From: an uncultured Collinsella sp. | GTDB taxonomy: Bacteria; Actinomycetota; Coriobacteriia; Coriobacteriales; Coriobacteriaceae | Direction: 5' to 3' | Length of the DNA: 38,588 nt | Assembly (NCBI GenBank): GCA_900541025.1 | Contig: UQIL01000025.1 | Coordinates: forward strand, 1-38,588 | Shown: positions 18,023-25,807 of the stretch, one piece after another | Layout: each line of letters starts with the position of its first letter | How positions within the stretch are numbered: position 1 is the stretch's first letter | Notes under the pieces: generated by a model | The model's input: the letters and a program-made list of their open reading frames with translations, nothing else | What the model was told of the DNA's origin: nothing | Databases searched by the model: none | Translations under genes and position numbers: made by a program

Positions 18023-18209
18023 AAAACATCATCCAATGACGAGAATAATCAGCACGCCTTCATTGTAGCTGCCTGCTCCTGTGAATGCTTGCTGCTGGCG
18101 CAAGCTCAAGCGCGCGTCCACATCAAAGTGAACTAAAGTTATAGGGGGTGCGAGAGTGCACGATCGACGGCTGGCGGTGGGCATAAGGCCCGCAGATGAG
18201 GAGGTTTCC

Positions 18210-19205
18210 ATGGCAGATCGCGGCATCGTTGCGGTGTTCGGCAGCATGAACATGGACCTTTCGGTGGCGTGCGAGCGCATACCGCGTGCGGGCGAGACCG
18301 TCGGCGGCAGCGGGTTTATCACCAACGCCGGCGGCAAGGGCGCCAATCAGGCCGTAGCTGCCGCGCGCATGGGTGCGCGCACGTGCATGATCGGCGCTGT
18401 TGGGCGCGATACCTTTGGCGATGCGCTCGTGGCAGGGCTCCAGGATGCCGGCGTGGGCGTTGAGTTTGTGGCGCGTCGCGATGACGTGGAGACCGGTACC
18501 GCGACTATCATTCGCTGCGAGAACGACAACCGCATCGTGTTGTCGCCGGGCGCCAACCATGCGCTTACGGGCGAGGACGTTGCCTGCGCACTGAGGCGCT
18601 TGGTGGCCGACGAGCTCGACGGCGATGCCAGCGAGATTGCCCCGGCTGCCGGAAGCGTCTTTATTGCCCAGGGCGAATGTGACCTTGCGGCAACGGCCGC
18701 GGCACTCTCTTGCGCTCACGAGCTGGGGTTCTATACGATCTTTAACCCGGCGCCCGCCTGCGACCTGCCGGCAGGAGCGTGGCCAGCGGTCGACCTGGTC
18801 TGCCCCAACGAGACCGAGTGCCAGGTGCTGACGGGCGTTCTGCCTACGGATGATGCGAGTTGCGTCGCCGCGCTCAATGCGCTGCTCGACAAGGGCGCCG
18901 GGGCTGCGGTCATCACGTTGGGCGGCGCCGGCTCGGTTACGCTCGGCGATGGCGGTGAGCCGCTGCGCATGCCGGCGCTTTCGAGCGCGGTGGTCGATAC
19001 GACGGCCGCGGGCGATACGTTTATCGGCGCGTTGGCGGCAGCTCGTCTGGAGGGCCTGCCGCTCTTTGAGTGCATGGCGGCGGGCGCTCGCGCCTCGGCG
19101 GTGACGGTGTCGCGCCTGGGCGCTCAGCAATCAATTCCCACGCGTGCGGAAGTCGAGCACAAGTTTGGTTTAGACGGTTTGGATGTAGACGGAGAAGCGG
19201 AGTAG
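18210..19205 (+). CDS. rbsK: Ribokinase (PfkB family)
   Basis: The protein has 331 residues from the ATG at 18210, which GAGGAGG precedes by five bases; an upstream in-frame GTG at 18156 lacks this support. The N-terminal GSMNMDL and GGKGANQAVAAARMG are the sugar-binding signature of ribokinase, and the C-terminal TTAAGDTFIGALA (near residue 268) is the PfkB ATP/catalytic signature containing the base aspartate. Ribokinase phosphorylates D-ribose at C5 in the cytoplasm. It is four bases from the nucleoside hydrolase gene, so ribose released from nucleosides could be phosphorylated by this enzyme. Another PfkB substrate, such as deoxyribose, cannot be excluded. Confidence 0.88.
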   Translation: MADRGIVAVFGSMNMDLSVACERIPRAGETVGGSGFITNAGGKGANQAVAAARMGARTCMIGAVGRDTFGDALVAGLQDAGVGVEFVARRDDVETGTATIIRCENDNRIVLSPGANHALTGEDVACALRRLVADELDGDASEIAPAAGSVFIAQGECDLAATAAALSCAHELGFYTIFNPAPACDLPAGAWPAVDLVCPNETECQVLTGVLPTDDASCVAALNALLDKGAGAAVITLGGAGSVTLGDGGEPLRMPALSSAVVDTTAAGDTFIGALAAARLEGLPLFECMAAGARASAVTVSRLGAQQSIPTRAEVEHKFGLDGLDVDGEAE

Positions 19206-19209
19206 AACA

Positions 19210-20184
19210 ATGGCAACCAAGAAGCTGATCCTTGATCTGGATATGGGTGTGGATGATGCGATGGCGCTTGCCTATGCCATCGCGAGCCCCGAGGTGGAGC
19301 TCGTCGGCATCACCACGTGCTTTGGCAACGTGCGCGTCGAGCAGTCGGCGCACAACTGCTTGGCGGTGCTCGACCTGTTGGGTCGTCCCGAGGTGCCGGT
19401 GTACCTGGGCGCCGATCGTCCCGTGAAGGCGACCGAACCCTACACGCCGCCGGCGTCCACCACGCTTATCCACGGCAAGAACGGCATCGGCGGCGCAAGC
19501 GTGCCTGCCTCGCCGTACGAGCCGGTGGGCGCGACGTCGGCCGATGGCAATGCGGCGGTCGATTACCTGATTGATGCCGCGCGTACCTATGGTCCCGACT
19601 TGATCTATGTGGCGACCGGTCCGCTCTCCAACCTGGCGCTCGCCCTTGAGCGCGACGCGGCGGCGATGATGTCTATCGGCCGCGTGGTGGTGATGGGTGG
19701 CGCCCTGACCGTGCCCGGCAACGTGAGCGCCGGTGCCGAGGCCAACATGGCGAGCGACCCCGAGGCCGCTGACGCCGTGCTGCGCTCGGGCCGCAAACTC
19801 ACCATGGTTGGTCTTGACGTGACGCATCGCGTGGTGCTGACGCGCCGCGACATTGCCGGTTGGACGGGCTCGGGCACCATGGCGGGCTGCGCATTTGCGA
19901 GTATTGTCGAGCACTACATTGGCTCGTACGAGATGAACGCACCCTACCTGGGTGGTTGTGCGCTGCACGATCCGTTGGCCGTTGCCGTGGCGATCGACCC
20001 CACGCTCGTAGGTGCACTCGGCTGCAATCTGCGTGTTGATCTGCTGGGCGAGTATCGCGGTCGCACCATTTGCGATGAGCACCGCCTGTCCGATCCGGAC
20101 AAGAGTGCGCTTGTGGCGCTCACCGTGGACGCCCCGCGCTTTCTGTCCGAGTTCAAGGCGCGCATGGCCCGCATCCTAGGCTAG
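19210..20184 (+). CDS. Inosine-uridine type nucleoside hydrolase
   Basis: The 324-residue protein has the nucleoside hydrolase signature near its start as DLDMGVDDA (9-17), with Asp11, Asp15 and Asp16 as the expected calcium and catalytic ligands (a DTDPGxDDA pattern is usual). Further family elements are NVSAGAEANMASDPEAA and LHDPLAVAVAIDP. Such enzymes split ribonucleosides into base and ribose. It follows the ribokinase gene directly and the two make a salvage operon. No transporter gene is attached, so substrate entry must depend on another locus. Confidence 0.9.
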   Translation: MATKKLILDLDMGVDDAMALAYAIASPEVELVGITTCFGNVRVEQSAHNCLAVLDLLGRPEVPVYLGADRPVKATEPYTPPASTTLIHGKNGIGGASVPASPYEPVGATSADGNAAVDYLIDAARTYGPDLIYVATGPLSNLALALERDAAAMMSIGRVVVMGGALTVPGNVSAGAEANMASDPEAADAVLRSGRKLTMVGLDVTHRVVLTRRDIAGWTGSGTMAGCAFASIVEHYIGSYEMNAPYLGGCALHDPLAVAVAIDPTLVGALGCNLRVDLLGEYRGRTICDEHRLSDPDKSALVALTVDAPRFLSEFKARMARILG

Positions 20185-20281
20185 GCTCGGGATCGAAGCA
20201 CGCCCATCTGCTCGATGTGGCCGCTGGCGGGCCGACATCTACCGTTCGCCAGCCCGATGGTCCCCGGGGCGGGGAGAGCGC

Positions 20282-20287
20282 TATAAT
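20282..20287 (+). promoter_or_regulatory. Candidate -10 box of antiterminator/PTS/GH1 operon
   Basis: Consensus TATAAT lies 14 bp before the RAT element at 20302, a distance that puts the transcription start close to the RAT. A good -35 is not visible. Confidence 0.55.
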
Positions 20288-20301
20288 GCATTCTGCATCT
20301 T

Positions 20302-20330
20302 GGATTGTTACTCCTGTGTGGAGGCATGCC
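20302..20330 (+). promoter_or_regulatory. RAT antiterminator RNA element
   Basis: This 29-base element starts with GGATTGTTACT and ends with GGAGGCATGCC, pairing ACTCC with GGAG near the apex. It fits the ribonucleic antiterminator layout of bgl/lic/sac operons (GGATTGTTACTG...CAGGCAAAACC). The BglG-type protein encoded 100 bp downstream is the natural ligand. Confidence 0.85.
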
Positions 20331-20347
20331 CAAGAGCAATACAACAC

Positions 20348-20405
20348 GGATTGTTACGTAAGGCATGACCGCAATAGCACTGCTATTGGCTATCATGCCT
20401 TTTTC
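20348..20405 (+). terminator. Leader terminator with second, short RAT-like site
   Basis: AGGCATGA (20361-20368) pairs with TCATGCCT (20393-20400), an inner CAATAGC/GCTATTG helix fills the centre, and TTTTTC follows: a strong intrinsic terminator 29 bp before the antiterminator ATG. A second GGATTGTTAC (20348-20357) precedes its 5' arm and, with GGCATGACC, makes a shortened RAT of 23 bases that overlaps the terminator stem. In the known mechanism, protein bound to the RAT blocks this hairpin. Confidence 0.85.
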
Positions 20406-20433
20406 TGTGAGTGTTCTTGAAAGGAGGTTCACC

Positions 20434-21273
20434 ATGCTTGCAATTAAAAAGCTTAACAACAACGCGGTTCTTTGCCGTGACGGACAGGGGCGAGATGTCA
20501 TCGCCATGGGCAGGGGCGTCGGTTTCGGCGGAGATTTTCCTCGAGAGCTCCCTCTTTCTAAAATCGAGCATACGTTTTACGACATTGATCCTAAAGGACA
20601 AGATGTCATGAGGGATCTTCCCTCGGATATCGTGATGTTTGCGGCGAAAGTTATGGACATCGTTGCCAACGAACTGCCCTACGACCTCTCGACCAATGCG
20701 ACGCTGTTCATGGCTGATCACCTGTCGTTTGCCGTTGCGCGAGCCCAAAAGGGGGTCCGCATCGCGATGCCTCTTGCCTATGAAGTGCGGGAGACGTATC
20801 CGAAGGAATACAAGGCTGCCCAGTTTATCGTCATGCGACTCGAGAAGGAGCTCGGAGAGCGGCTTCCCAAGGATGAGATTGCCAGTATTGCGATGAATCT
20901 CGTGAACGCACGGGTTGTTGAAGCCGTCAAAGCCACGGCCGAGCCCGCAAAGCAGTTCGACGATATGCTCGAGGACGTTATCGAGATTCTCGAAAGCGAT
21001 TTCCGCATTATTGTCGACCGCGATTCCTTTGATTTCACCCGCTTCGCCACGCATCTGCGGTACCTGTTCAAGCGCATTCAAGCCGGCGAGTCGCTGAACA
21101 GCGCCAACATGCAGATGTACAAGAACTTTCGTGAGGAGTTTCCGCAGTTGGCAGAGTGCGTGAAGCATATCGGTTCCTATTGTCGTGAAACGTGGGACGC
21201 CACGCTCTCCGAGGAGGAGGAACTCTATCTGATGATCCATCTCAACCGGATCATCTCCAAAAAAGGATTGTAA
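20434..21273 (+). CDS. BglG/LicT-type transcription antiterminator
   Basis: The 279-residue protein has an N-terminal co-antiterminator RNA-binding domain (about 1-55, AIKKLNNNAVLCRDGQGRDVIAMGRG with the family's NNNAV pattern) and two PRD domains (about 65-170 and 172-279). The PTS-phosphorylated histidines of LicT map to His96, Asn155, His207 and His269: the second PRD1 histidine is missing and replaced by Asn. AAGGAGG lies six bases before the ATG at 20434. The protein should bind the RAT at 20302 to allow read-through into itself, the EIIBC and the GH1 gene when the beta-glucoside is present. It shares the missing histidine with its paralog at 32885. Confidence 0.93.
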   Translation: MLAIKKLNNNAVLCRDGQGRDVIAMGRGVGFGGDFPRELPLSKIEHTFYDIDPKGQDVMRDLPSDIVMFAAKVMDIVANELPYDLSTNATLFMADHLSFAVARAQKGVRIAMPLAYEVRETYPKEYKAAQFIVMRLEKELGERLPKDEIASIAMNLVNARVVEAVKATAEPAKQFDDMLEDVIEILESDFRIIVDRDSFDFTRFATHLRYLFKRIQAGESLNSANMQMYKNFREEFPQLAECVKHIGSYCRETWDATLSEEEELYLMIHLNRIISKKGL

Positions 21274-21343
21274 CCCGTAGCCATTCGGGGCATGACCTTT
21301 GCCGATTCGAACAGTAAGCCAAGATTGTGCAAAGGAGCCAATG

Positions 21344-22792
21344 ATGGCAAATTACAAAAAGGTGGCAGAGCAGATTCTCTCCACTGTGGGCGGGGCGGAA
21401 AACGTGGCTTCGGTTACGCATTGCATGACGCGCCTGCGCTTCAACCTCAAGGATGAAAGCCTCTCGAATGATGAGAAGCTTGAGGACATCTCGTCTATCA
21501 TCAGCGTCGTGCACGCCGGAGGGCAGGTGCAGCTGGTGGTCGGGCCCACGGTCGACAAGGTCTACGACGAGGTTTGTAAGCAGGGCGGATTCGAGGTCAC
21601 GGTATCGATTGACGAGGAACTCGATGGCCCTCAGCTTAGCTGGAAGGAGCGCTTGGCGCCCAAGCACCTCTTCAATCAGCTGCTCGATGCCGTGAGCGGC
21701 GCTATCACCCCGATCCTTCCGATCTTTTGTGTCGCCGGTATCTTCAAGATGCTCGTTATTCTGTTTGGGCCCGAAGGCGCCGGTTTTATGTCCGAAACGA
21801 GCGACCTGTATCGGATCCTTTCCCTGGTGGGCGATGCGGCGTATTACTACTTCCCGGTGTTTGCCGCCTATAGCTCGGCTAAGAAGTTCAAAACGAGTCC
21901 TGTGCTGGCACTGCTCATCGCTGTTGTGATGATTTATCCCGACATGCTCGCTATTGTTGAGGACGGAAAGCCTTTCAGCGTCTTCGGCATCCCCATGCAG
22001 CTCGTCAACTACACCAAGGCTGTTCTTCCGGTCATCTTGATCACCTGGGCCCAGTCCTATGTTGAGCGCTTCTTTAAGAAGATCTCGCCTGATATGTTGC
22101 GCATTCTGATCGTACCCGTGGGTACGGTGCTCGTGATGTTGCCGGTCGCGCTGTGCCTCTGCGGCCCTGCCGTCCAATTTGTCATGGGCCTTGTGGCCGA
22201 TTTCATCATTTGGCTCGCCTCTGTTGCCGGTCCCGCTGCGACCGCGGTTATCGGCGCATTCTGGAATCTGATCATCGCCACCGGCATGCACGTGCCGATC
22301 TATACCGCCATATTGCCCGCCGCGCTCCAGAACGGTTACGACGCCATCTTATACCCCGGCACCGCGGTTGTAGCCTACACCACGCTTGCCATCGCGCTCG
22401 CCTATGGCCTGCGCGCTAAGGACAAGGAGAGTCGAGCCACGGGCTGGAACTTGTTCATCACCTATGCCTTCGGTCGCGTGAGTGAGCCCATCATCTACGG
22501 CATCCTGTTTCGCGACAAGAAGGCTCTTGCCTGGAACATGATTGGTGGTGCTGTCGGTGGTCTGCTGGTAAGCCTTCTTCATGCCAACGTCTATATCTTC
22601 ACTGGCGTTGGTTTCCCATGGATGAACGTGCTCATGTTTGCTCAGGATATCATCCCTGGCACCATCGGGTGTCTTGCTGGCGGTGCCGTGACGTTTGCGT
22701 TGGCGATGATTTTTGGATTTGAAGGACAGGAGAAGATGCCGTTGAAGTCCAAGAGCGGCGATTCTGAGGCCGTTGAATCCGTCGAGGCATAA
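21344..22792 (+). CDS. PTS beta-glucoside transporter EIIBC
   Basis: The 482-residue protein has an EIIB domain (about 1-90) with the phosphorylatable Cys27 in THCMTRLRFNLKDE, and an EIIC membrane domain (about 105-465) with GTAVVAYTTLAIALAYGL and related helices. A C-terminal EIIA is absent: the protein ends in a short polar tail. An EIIA must therefore be supplied from elsewhere in the genome. Start is placed at 21344 because AAAGGAG is six bases away; ATG 21341 is too close. It is positioned between the antiterminator and the phospho-glucosidase. Function: uptake and phosphorylation of a beta-glucoside. Confidence 0.92.
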   Translation: MANYKKVAEQILSTVGGAENVASVTHCMTRLRFNLKDESLSNDEKLEDISSIISVVHAGGQVQLVVGPTVDKVYDEVCKQGGFEVTVSIDEELDGPQLSWKERLAPKHLFNQLLDAVSGAITPILPIFCVAGIFKMLVILFGPEGAGFMSETSDLYRILSLVGDAAYYYFPVFAAYSSAKKFKTSPVLALLIAVVMIYPDMLAIVEDGKPFSVFGIPMQLVNYTKAVLPVILITWAQSYVERFFKKISPDMLRILIVPVGTVLVMLPVALCLCGPAVQFVMGLVADFIIWLASVAGPAATAVIGAFWNLIIATGMHVPIYTAILPAALQNGYDAILYPGTAVVAYTTLAIALAYGLRAKDKESRATGWNLFITYAFGRVSEPIIYGILFRDKKALAWNMIGGAVGGLLVSLLHANVYIFTGVGFPWMNVLMFAQDIIPGTIGCLAGGAVTFALAMIFGFEGQEKMPLKSKSGDSEAVESVEA

Positions 22793-22820
22793 GAGGCTAC
22801 TACACAAATATGCTCCCCAG

Positions 22821-22855
22821 CCGTTGCGCGGTCCGACCCCTTGGCCGCGCAACGG
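22821..22855 (+). repeat. Intra-operon hairpin between EIIBC and GH1
   Basis: CCGTTGCGCGG (22821-22831) pairs exactly with CCGCGCAACGG (22845-22855) around a 13-base loop. No T-run follows, so it is not an intrinsic terminator. It may stabilise the upstream mRNA or be a processing site. A partial third copy (GTTGCGCGG) follows at about 22866. Confidence 0.7.
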
Positions 22856-22938
22856 TACTGTGCTGTTGCGCGGCACTTGCCGAGTCCGTTGCGTTCGACA
22901 GTGTGGGCCGGGAATTTGATAGAAAGGACGACACCATA

Positions 22939-24357
22939 ATGTTTAGAGAAGATTTTTTATGGGGCGGGGCTCTGGCTGCAAACCAGTGCGAGGGAGGATG
23001 GAACGAAGGCGGTCGCGGTTTAGCCAATTCCGACATGCTGCCGTTTGGCGATCAACGCATGGACGTCATGCGGGGAGACCTTGATCCGCGTGCGTTGGCA
23101 CCCGACAGCTTCTATCCCGCTCGCAAGGGCATTGATTTTTACCATAGGTACAAGCAGGATATTGAACTGTTTGCCCAGATGGGTTTTAAATGCCTGCGCT
23201 TATCAATCGCCTGGAGCCGCATTTTTCCCAAAGGAGACGAAGCCGAGCCCAATGAAGAAGGCCTTGCCTTTTACGAGGATGTTTTTAGGACGTGTCGCGC
23301 GCATGACATTGAGCCTTTGGTGACGCTCAACCACTATGATGTCCCCATGCATCTCGTCGATGCGTATGGCGGATGGCGCGATCGCAGGTTGGTCGACCTG
23401 TTCGAGCGATATTCGCGTACCGTGTTCGAGCGCTATCGGGGATTGGTCAATTATTGGCTGACCTTTAACGAGATCAACATCATGACGCAGGCGTGCTTTA
23501 TGGCGGCGGGGATCATCTTCGAGCAAGGGGAGAATCGCTATGCAACGGTTCACACGGCCGTGCACCATGTATTGGTTGCGAGCGCCCGTGCGGTCGGGGC
23601 GTGTCATGAACTGTGCCCTGGGGCGAAGATCGGTTGCATGCTCAACGCAGGTGTCTTCTATCCGGCTACATGTGATCCGGACGATGTGCTGGCTGCGCAG
23701 GCTGAGAATCGCAGCCATTACATGTTTACCGACGTCCAGGTGCGCGGTGCGTACCCGAGCTATGTTCTCAAGGAATACGCCCGCCATGGTTTTGAGGTGC
23801 CCTATCGGGATGATGACCGCGAAGTACTGGCTGCAAACCTGGTCGATTTCGTCTCGTTTTCGTATTACTCGACGCGCGTCGCAAAAGCGCATGCGGAAGG
23901 TCAGTTCGATTCGAACCTTCTTCGCTCGGCGCCTAATCCGTATCTAAAACAGGAGCCTTGGGGGAGGTTTATCGACCCCAAAGGGCTGCGCGTCACCATG
24001 AATGAAATCTGGGATCGCTATCAAAAGCCGCTGTTCATCGTCGAAAACGGTTTGGGTGCTCCTGATGTGCCGGAAGATTCGGGTGAAATAGAAGACGACT
24101 ATCGAGTTGAATACCTGCGGGCCCACATCGAGGCGATGAGGGAGACCGTCGAGCTCGACGGGGTGGAACTCATGGGATATACCTGTTGGGGCCCGATCGA
24201 TTTGGTTTCGGTCGCCACAGGACAGATGCGTAAGCGCTACGGGTTTATCTATGTCGATCGAGACGATAGCGGTGCGGGCTCGTTTGAGAGACGTAAAAAG
24301 AAAAGCTTCGAATGGTACCGACGCGTAATAGCAAGCAATGGCGAAGACCTTGCGTAA
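22939..24357 (+). CDS. 6-phospho-beta-glucosidase (GH1)
   Basis: The 472-residue protein has the GH1 layout: FLWGGALAANQCEGG at the N-terminus, the acid/base glutamate in LTFNEIN (Glu178), and the nucleophile in FIVENGLG (Glu369). Near the C-terminus MRKRYGFIYVD resembles the phosphate-binding segment (Lys and Tyr) of the 6-phospho-beta-glucosidases, agreeing with the PTS gene just upstream. It hydrolyses phosphorylated beta-glucosides delivered by the EIIBC. AAAGGA lies about ten bases before the ATG. An earlier in-frame start is rejected because conserved sequence begins at MFREDFLWGG. Confidence 0.93.
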   Translation: MFREDFLWGGALAANQCEGGWNEGGRGLANSDMLPFGDQRMDVMRGDLDPRALAPDSFYPARKGIDFYHRYKQDIELFAQMGFKCLRLSIAWSRIFPKGDEAEPNEEGLAFYEDVFRTCRAHDIEPLVTLNHYDVPMHLVDAYGGWRDRRLVDLFERYSRTVFERYRGLVNYWLTFNEINIMTQACFMAAGIIFEQGENRYATVHTAVHHVLVASARAVGACHELCPGAKIGCMLNAGVFYPATCDPDDVLAAQAENRSHYMFTDVQVRGAYPSYVLKEYARHGFEVPYRDDDREVLAANLVDFVSFSYYSTRVAKAHAEGQFDSNLLRSAPNPYLKQEPWGRFIDPKGLRVTMNEIWDRYQKPLFIVENGLGAPDVPEDSGEIEDDYRVEYLRAHIEAMRETVELDGVELMGYTCWGPIDLVSVATGQMRKRYGFIYVDRDDSGAGSFERRKKKSFEWYRRVIASNGEDLA

Positions 24358-24410
24358 TAACGTTAAGATGGACAAATGCGCCCGTTGGGGGAATAGTCGT
24401 GCCACTTCGC

Positions 24411-24456
24411 TTGACAACAGGCTAAACTAGCTATTAAACATTTACTATTCTGTTTA
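24411..24456 (+). promoter_or_regulatory. Promoter and operator-like inverted repeat before LacI gene
   Basis: Consensus TTGACA (24411-24416) is followed at 15-17 bases by AT-rich TATTAAAC. Overlapping and downstream is TAAACA-N10-TGTTTA (24435-24456), an inverted repeat suited to a dimeric regulator. The same hexamer recurs upstream of the isomerase gene. Autoregulation by the LacI protein is an inference. Confidence 0.5.
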
Positions 24457-24539
24457 GATTGAATTTGCGGTCGTTTAGTTGCCGAGCCACGGGGCGGTCA
24501 AGCCACGATGCTCGGCCGCGACCGATGCTAGGGGGAACG

Positions 24540-25550
24540 ATGGCTAAAGCAAGCGTCCGCGAGATCAGCCGCATTACCGGCTTTTCGCCCGCAACCGTGT
24601 CCAACGCGCTCAACCGCAAGCGCAGCGTGAGCGAGGAGACCGCCAAGGTCATCCTGGAGTGCGCGCAGTCGCTTGGCTATCAGCAGTCGACGCAGCTCGA
24701 GAGCATCCAGTTTGTGCTTGCGCGCAAGACGGGCGCCATCCTGGACGAGAGCACCTTCCATCCCGCGGTCATCGAGGGCGTGGAGCGCCAGGCGCGTCGC
24801 CACGGCATGAGCACGAGCTTTGTCTCGCTCGACTTTAGCGACCTGGACGCCGTGCGCCCGCAGGTCGAGGGCCTGATCGCCGACCCGTCGGCCGCCATCG
24901 TGCTGATGGGTACCGAGCTGGGTGAGGAAGACTATGCCTTGTTCGCCAACGCTGCCGCCCACTTGATCGTGCTCGATGGCTGGAGCGATCGTCAGTACTT
25001 CGATGCCGTAGTCATTGCCAACACCGACTCGGTGCTGCGCGCCGTGGACTACCTTATCGAGAAGGGTCACAAGCAAATCGGCTATCTGGCAGGCGACCTT
25101 CGCATCCGCAACTTTAAGGATCGCGAGCGCGGCTATCGCCAAGCGCTTGAGGATGCGGACCTTGAGGCCAACCCGACATGGCGCGTCACATTGGGCACCA
25201 CGCTCGAAGGTGCTTATCGCGACATGGGCGCATGGCTCGACAGCGTCTCGCGCGACGACCTGCCGACGGCTTTCTTTGCCGAAAACGACGTGCTCGCCGT
25301 AGGCGCCATGCGCGCGCTGAACGAGCACGGCATACGTGTCCCCGAGGATGTCTCAATCATCGGCTTTGACGATCTGTCTTTGGGCGCCTTCTCCAATCCG
25401 CCGCTCACCACGGTGCACGTTCCCAAGCACGAGGTGGGCGAGATCGCGGTGCGCCGCCTGGTGGGCAACATCCGCAATCCCAAGAGCTATACCTGCAAGA
25501 CGGCCGTGTCGACCTATTTTGTCGAGCGCCAAAGCGTGCGTGAGATCTAG
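24540..25550 (+). CDS. LacI-family transcriptional regulator
   Basis: The 336-residue protein has an N-terminal helix-turn-helix (about 5-50: VREISRITGFSPATVSNALN) and hinge typical of LacI/GalR, followed by a periplasmic-binding-protein-like sugar-sensing domain (about 60-330), with IGFDDLSLGAFSNPPLTTVHVP near its end. GGGGGA stands close to the ATG. The gene lies between the phospho-glucosidase and the isomerase operon, and a terminator follows at 25617. The operator motif at 24435 and the repeats at 25663-25779 are candidates for its sites. The ligand is unknown. Confidence 0.92.
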   Translation: MAKASVREISRITGFSPATVSNALNRKRSVSEETAKVILECAQSLGYQQSTQLESIQFVLARKTGAILDESTFHPAVIEGVERQARRHGMSTSFVSLDFSDLDAVRPQVEGLIADPSAAIVLMGTELGEEDYALFANAAAHLIVLDGWSDRQYFDAVVIANTDSVLRAVDYLIEKGHKQIGYLAGDLRIRNFKDRERGYRQALEDADLEANPTWRVTLGTTLEGAYRDMGAWLDSVSRDDLPTAFFAENDVLAVGAMRALNEHGIRVPEDVSIIGFDDLSLGAFSNPPLTTVHVPKHEVGEIAVRRLVGNIRNPKSYTCKTAVSTYFVERQSVREI

Positions 25551-25616
25551 GCAAAGGCAACGCTGGGCCGTAGGGAGGCAAAGCTCGCTAAGGCAGCCAT
25601 ACATAACGCTACTAAG

Positions 25617-25641
25617 AGAGGGTCCTTTGGGCCCTCTTTTT
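25617..25641 (+). terminator. Terminator after LacI gene
   Basis: AGAGGGTCC (25617-25625) pairs with GGGCCCTCT (25629-25637, one T-G pair), loop of three bases, then TTTT. It separates the regulator from the isomerase operon. Confidence 0.88.
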
Positions 25642-25662
25642 GATGCCCTTGTATGTTCAGTT

Positions 25663-25779
25663 TGTTTACATACCGTTTAGGCTGATTTATCTACCGTTTA
25701 CGGGTATTTCGCGTTACACTTCTAAACAAAAGAGTAAAACATTTAGTAAACAGAACAAAACAAAACATGCGTCTGTTTA
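25663..25779 (+). promoter_or_regulatory. Repeated TGTTTA and CCGTTTA elements before isomerase operon
   Basis: TGTTTA or its complement occurs at 25663, 25733, 25747 and 25774. TACCGTTTA occurs at 25671 and 25692, 21 bp apart (two helical turns). The region is strikingly A/T-rich for this DNA. These are candidate binding sites for the adjacent LacI regulator, whose own upstream region has the same hexamers. No confident -10/-35 pair can be fixed here. Confidence 0.5.
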
Positions 25780-25807
25780 CTGAACATGAAACTAGGGGAG
25801 GACGTAC

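Noticed and set aside
15986..18136. Plus-strand frame of 716 codons opposite the acyltransferase
   Set aside because: Composition is that of an antisense frame, and the acyltransferase/SGNH motifs on the minus strand are complete.
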